Assembly: GCF_963422225.1 (NCBI RefSeq)
Contig: NZ_OY728607.1
Span: forward strand, 1,098,501-1,162,500
Direction: 5' to 3'
Origin: Candidatus Trichorickettsia mobilis
Lineage (GTDB): Bacteria; Pseudomonadota; Alphaproteobacteria; Rickettsiales; Rickettsiaceae
DNA: 64,000 nucleotides
The notes under the pieces were generated by a model. The model was not told the DNA's origin. It did no database searches and saw only the letters and a list, made by a program, of their open reading frames with translations. Positions 61,589-64,000 of this stretch are shown here, piece by piece. Made by a program: the position numbers and the translations under genes. The stretch's first letter is position 1; each line of letters begins with the position of its first letter.

Positions 61589-62926
61589 ATGGATATTATC
61601 TCTGGTTTTGAGTGTCTACGGCAGCAAATTGAAGATATTAACTCATTGAAAATTTATGGTAAAGTTATATCGATTAAAGGTATTCTGATTGAATGTAATG
61701 GCATTAATGATTTCGTGGCGATTGGTTCAAGATGTAAAATACGTGGCATTCAGAAAACACAAGAAATTCTTTGTGAAGTAGTGGGTTTTAATAATGATAC
61801 AGTATTATTAATGTCATTTAATGATACTGAGGGTATGGGTCCTGGTGCTTTAGTTGAAGTATATCGACATGATAACGTTGTAACTCCGGATATATCATGG
61901 CTTGGGCGGATAGTTAATGCTTTTGGCGAGCCTATAGATGATCTTGGTCCATTAAAAGTTGGTGGATCAACTTACCAGTTGAAGGCTCAGCCACCGGCTT
62001 CACAAAAACGTGGTCGGATTGGAGCTAAAATTGACCTTGGAGTCAAAGTAATAGATACGTTTGCCAGTTGTTGTTATGGCCAAAGAATGGGAATATTTGC
62101 TGGTAGCGGTGTTGGTAAATCTGTATTAATTTCGATGCTTACAAAATATGCAGCGACAGATGTCAAGGTGATTGGGTTAGTAGGAGAGCGTAGTAGAGAG
62201 GTAAAGGAATTTATAGAAGAATATTTAGGGGCAGATGGATTAAAGCAGGCGGTGATAGTTGTTGCTACTGGTGATGAGTCGGCGCTACTACGTAAACGAG
62301 CAGCCTATACGACGATGGCTATTGCTGAATATTTCCGTGATCAAGGCCTCGAGGTTTTATGTATTATTGATTCAATTACGAGATTTGCCATGGCTCAGCG
62401 CGAAATAGGCTTAGCTATCGGAGAACCGCCAACCACTAAAGGGTATACACCATCGGTATTTAGTGAGTTACCTAAATTATTAGAAAGAGCGGGTCCCGGG
62501 GTTAATGGTGTAAATATCACTGGTTTATTTGCTGTACTAGTTGAAGGTGATGATCAGAATGAGCCGGTTAGTGATACAGTACGTGGTACAGTTGATGGTC
62601 ACATAGTAATGGATAGGAGCATAGCTGAACGAGGAAGGTTTCCGGCTGTAGATGTGTTAAAAAGTGTGTCTAGAGCGATGCCTCACTGTAATTCAGATTT
62701 AGAAAACAAGCAGGTCAATTTTGCCAAACGAATGTTGTCAATTTATCATGATATGGCCGAAATGATTAGGTTGGGTGCTTATAAAAAAGGTACAGATCCT
62801 GATGTGGATTTAGCTATTAATTATTATAATAAGCTTGAGACTTTTCTTAGTCAAAAACCGAATGAAATCTGTGCTATGAGCGAAAGTTATCGGCAGTTAG
62901 GGGATATATTGGGCATTAAAGAATAG
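61589..62926 (+). CDS. fliI: Flagellum-specific ATPase FliI
   Basis: A 445-residue ATPase that energises the flagellar type III export gate. It is homologous to F1 beta. Walker A is AGSGVGKSVL (171-180), then VIGLVGERSREVKEF, the Walker B-type VLCIIDSITRFAMAQREI and the FliI-specific GEPPTTKGYTPSVFSELP. The GRFPAVDVLKSVSR segment is typical. The EPVSDTVRGTVDGHIVMDR stretch is intact. It is complete, with the start at 61589. A fliJ-like gene follows after a 309-bp repeat-filled gap. Confidence 0.95.
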   Translation: MDIISGFECLRQQIEDINSLKIYGKVISIKGILIECNGINDFVAIGSRCKIRGIQKTQEILCEVVGFNNDTVLLMSFNDTEGMGPGALVEVYRHDNVVTPDISWLGRIVNAFGEPIDDLGPLKVGGSTYQLKAQPPASQKRGRIGAKIDLGVKVIDTFASCCYGQRMGIFAGSGVGKSVLISMLTKYAATDVKVIGLVGERSREVKEFIEEYLGADGLKQAVIVVATGDESALLRKRAAYTTMAIAEYFRDQGLEVLCIIDSITRFAMAQREIGLAIGEPPTTKGYTPSVFSELPKLLERAGPGVNGVNITGLFAVLVEGDDQNEPVSDTVRGTVDGHIVMDRSIAERGRFPAVDVLKSVSRAMPHCNSDLENKQVNFAKRMLSIYHDMAEMIRLGAYKKGTDPDVDLAINYYNKLETFLSQKPNEICAMSESYRQLGDILGIKE

Positions 62927-63200
62927 ACCTCTCTCACAAATTCGCTTCTGTGTAGGTGTTAATATACTAGTCTATTTTGTTCGGTATAAAGTTAATACGT
63001 GATTATTAGATTCTTAAGATTGTTCAAAGAACCATACGACGTCAAGTGTAAGGAAAAGAGACGATATAAACCGCCGCACTCCGTCATTGCGAGGTCATTT
63101 ATGGTCGAAGCAATCCAGTTTTAAGAACTCTACCAGATTGCTTCGCTTTAGGTGTGCTATGACGATTTGATACAGTTCATTGAACACTCTCGAATTCTTG
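62926..63200. repeat. Repeat block between fliI and fliJ-like gene
   Basis: AGACCTCTCTCACAAATTC (62927) resembles the IS5 left end. From 63030 the modules GACGTCAAGTGTAAGGAAAAG, a CGTCATTGCGAGG palindrome (63082-63164, with GAAGCAATCCAG and GATTGCTTCG) and GTTCATTGAACACTCTCG follow in the order of the composite element at 7774-8015. No gene is seen. Confidence 0.65.
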
Positions 63201-63235
63201 GATAATTAATAGACACAGTATAGAGTTTATAATCG

Positions 63236-63661
63236 ATGGTAGCAAAAAAAATTAAAACTTTTAAAACGTTAATTAGGCTTCACGAGGACAAACTCAATGG
63301 GTTGCGTCGTAAAATTAATGATTTAGATACTGAGAGAAGTAATTTAAATCAATCTTTAACGGAGCTTGTAAACCAAGCTGTTATAGAAGCCAATAAATAT
63401 ACAGGTAGTGAATATGCGTTTATTCTAGATACTTATTTAAAACATGTTGAAAACAGTAGAAAACGTTTGCTTGAACAAATTTACTCTTTAGATTATAGAA
63501 TTTCGCAGTTGCAGTTAGAATTATCAGTACAGTTTGCAGAGTTAAAAAAATTTGAAATTGCTCAGCAAAATCGCATTAATATCCACCAAGAAAAAGCTAG
63601 GCAGGCTGAAACTAAGTTTTTCGATGAATTAAATGTTACGAAAATAAATTCTAAATTATAA
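63236..63661 (+). CDS. FliJ-like coiled-coil protein
   Basis: A 141-residue, nearly all-helical protein (FKTLIRLHEDKLNGLRRKIN, then a second long helix from about residue 65). Its size, the antiparallel coiled-coil pattern and the place after fliI match FliJ, the stalk-like partner of the FliI ATPase in flagellar export. FliJ sequences vary a lot, so the call rests on position and fold. The start is an ATG at 63236, with no strong ribosome site. ruvC begins 26 bp downstream. Confidence 0.7.
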   Translation: MVAKKIKTFKTLIRLHEDKLNGLRRKINDLDTERSNLNQSLTELVNQAVIEANKYTGSEYAFILDTYLKHVENSRKRLLEQIYSLDYRISQLQLELSVQFAELKKFEIAQQNRINIHQEKARQAETKFFDELNVTKINSKL

Positions 63662-63687
63662 ACCAGATAAGTTATGCAAGAGAGCTA

Positions 63688-64000
63688 ATGATAATACTTG
63701 GTATTGATCCTGGTTTAGTTAGAGTAGGGTGGGCTGTAATCACAGTGCAATCTTTAAATATGAGATATATAGCAAGTGGAGTAATAAAAACTACTGCAAC
63801 GAAGCCAATTGAACATAGATTAGCGATGATTGTCAGCAAAATTGAAGAAGTAATTTTTGTTCATAAACCTATTATTGTCGGTATGGAAGAGACTTTTATT
63901 AATGCTAATGCTGTCTCTTCACTGAAATTAGGTTACGCTAGGGGTGCGATTATGGCTTTAATTGGTAAATGTAATTTAAAATTACAGGAATTTAAGCCAA
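63688..64000 (+). CDS. ruvC: Holliday junction resolvase RuvC, 5' part (cut by window end)
   Basis: The frame opens with MIILGIDPGLVRVGWAVI, the RuvC signature with the catalytic Asp7 in GIDPG, and continues with EHRLAMIVSKIEEV, then VGMEETFINANAVSSLKLG carrying the second acidic residue, and YARGAIMALI. RuvC cleaves Holliday junctions made during recombination. Only the first 104 codons lie in this window. The start follows AGAGAG by a few bases. Confidence 0.93.
   Translation, partial: MIILGIDPGLVRVGWAVITVQSLNMRYIASGVIKTTATKPIEHRLAMIVSKIEEVIFVHKPIIVGMEETFINANAVSSLKLGYARGAIMALIGKCNLKLQEFKP

Overview
This 64 kb window is AT-rich, gene-dense where housekeeping genes lie, and full of insertion sequences, short palindromic repeats and decaying genes. 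The gene set (gatCAB amidotransferase, fabH with ihfA and a MerR-like gene, lpxC, kdsB, tRNA nucleotidyltransferase, ubiE/ubiB, Phd/PIN toxin-antitoxin, ankyrin-, TPR- and LRR-type proteins) points to an obligate intracellular alphaproteobacterium of the order Rickettsiales. Flagellar genes (flgI, flgJ-like, flgN-like, flgK, flgL, fliI, fliJ-like) suggest a lineage that keeps a flagellum, such as the protist-associated Rickettsiaceae or Midichloriaceae, rather than a classical Rickettsia. The placement is inferred from content, not from alignments.

Layout. 0.1-3 kb: an unknown 591-residue protein and copy 1 of a 1,093-bp DDE insertion sequence. 3.2-7 kb: a TrpR/YerC-like regulator coupled to a TrpX-type binding protein behind a promoter overlapped by palindromes, then a decayed two-gene unit (PLP aminotransferase plus ornithine-cyclodeaminase-like protein). 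7-9.6 kb: MerR-like, ihfA, fabH and rpmF on the minus strand. 9.7-22.6 kb: a long plus-strand block with bamE, gatC, gatA, gatB, a toxin-antitoxin pair, a class D beta-lactamase, map, radC, a WecA/MraY-type transferase, mlaF-like, ubiE, ubiB and xthA. 22.8-41.5 kb: a mobile-element region around hemW, lpxC and tkt, holding two large repeat-protein genes broken by IS91, IS5, IS630 and the 1,093-bp element. 41.5-49.8 kb: cca, flgL, flgK, flgN-like, flgJ-like, flgI and kdsB on the minus strand. 49.9-55 kb: tRNA-Lys, an IS982 remnant and an LRR gene broken by two insertions. 55.2-64 kb: a TPR protein, mgtE, tRNA-Leu, bolA, an EAL protein, fliI, a fliJ-like gene and the start of ruvC.

The most striking result is that three large solenoid-repeat genes, of the kind that often act on the host, can be rebuilt exactly. 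Removing each element with its target duplication restores one continuous frame: a 535-codon ankyrin-like protein with three 462-bp tandem repeats (27193-30809), a 1,472-codon helical-repeat protein (34443-41478), and an LRR protein (50494-54944) that also carries an in-frame stop. Six insertions lie inside these three genes and none inside a housekeeping gene. The element copies are nearly identical, so the expansion looks recent. One IS630 copy has a lysine in place of its catalytic glutamate, and a different IS630 element sits inside one IS91 copy.

No CRISPR array, prophage or clearly new defence system is visible. The least described items are the helical-repeat family of the 1,472-residue protein, the palindromes at the trpR-like promoter, and several families of intergenic inverted-repeat elements.
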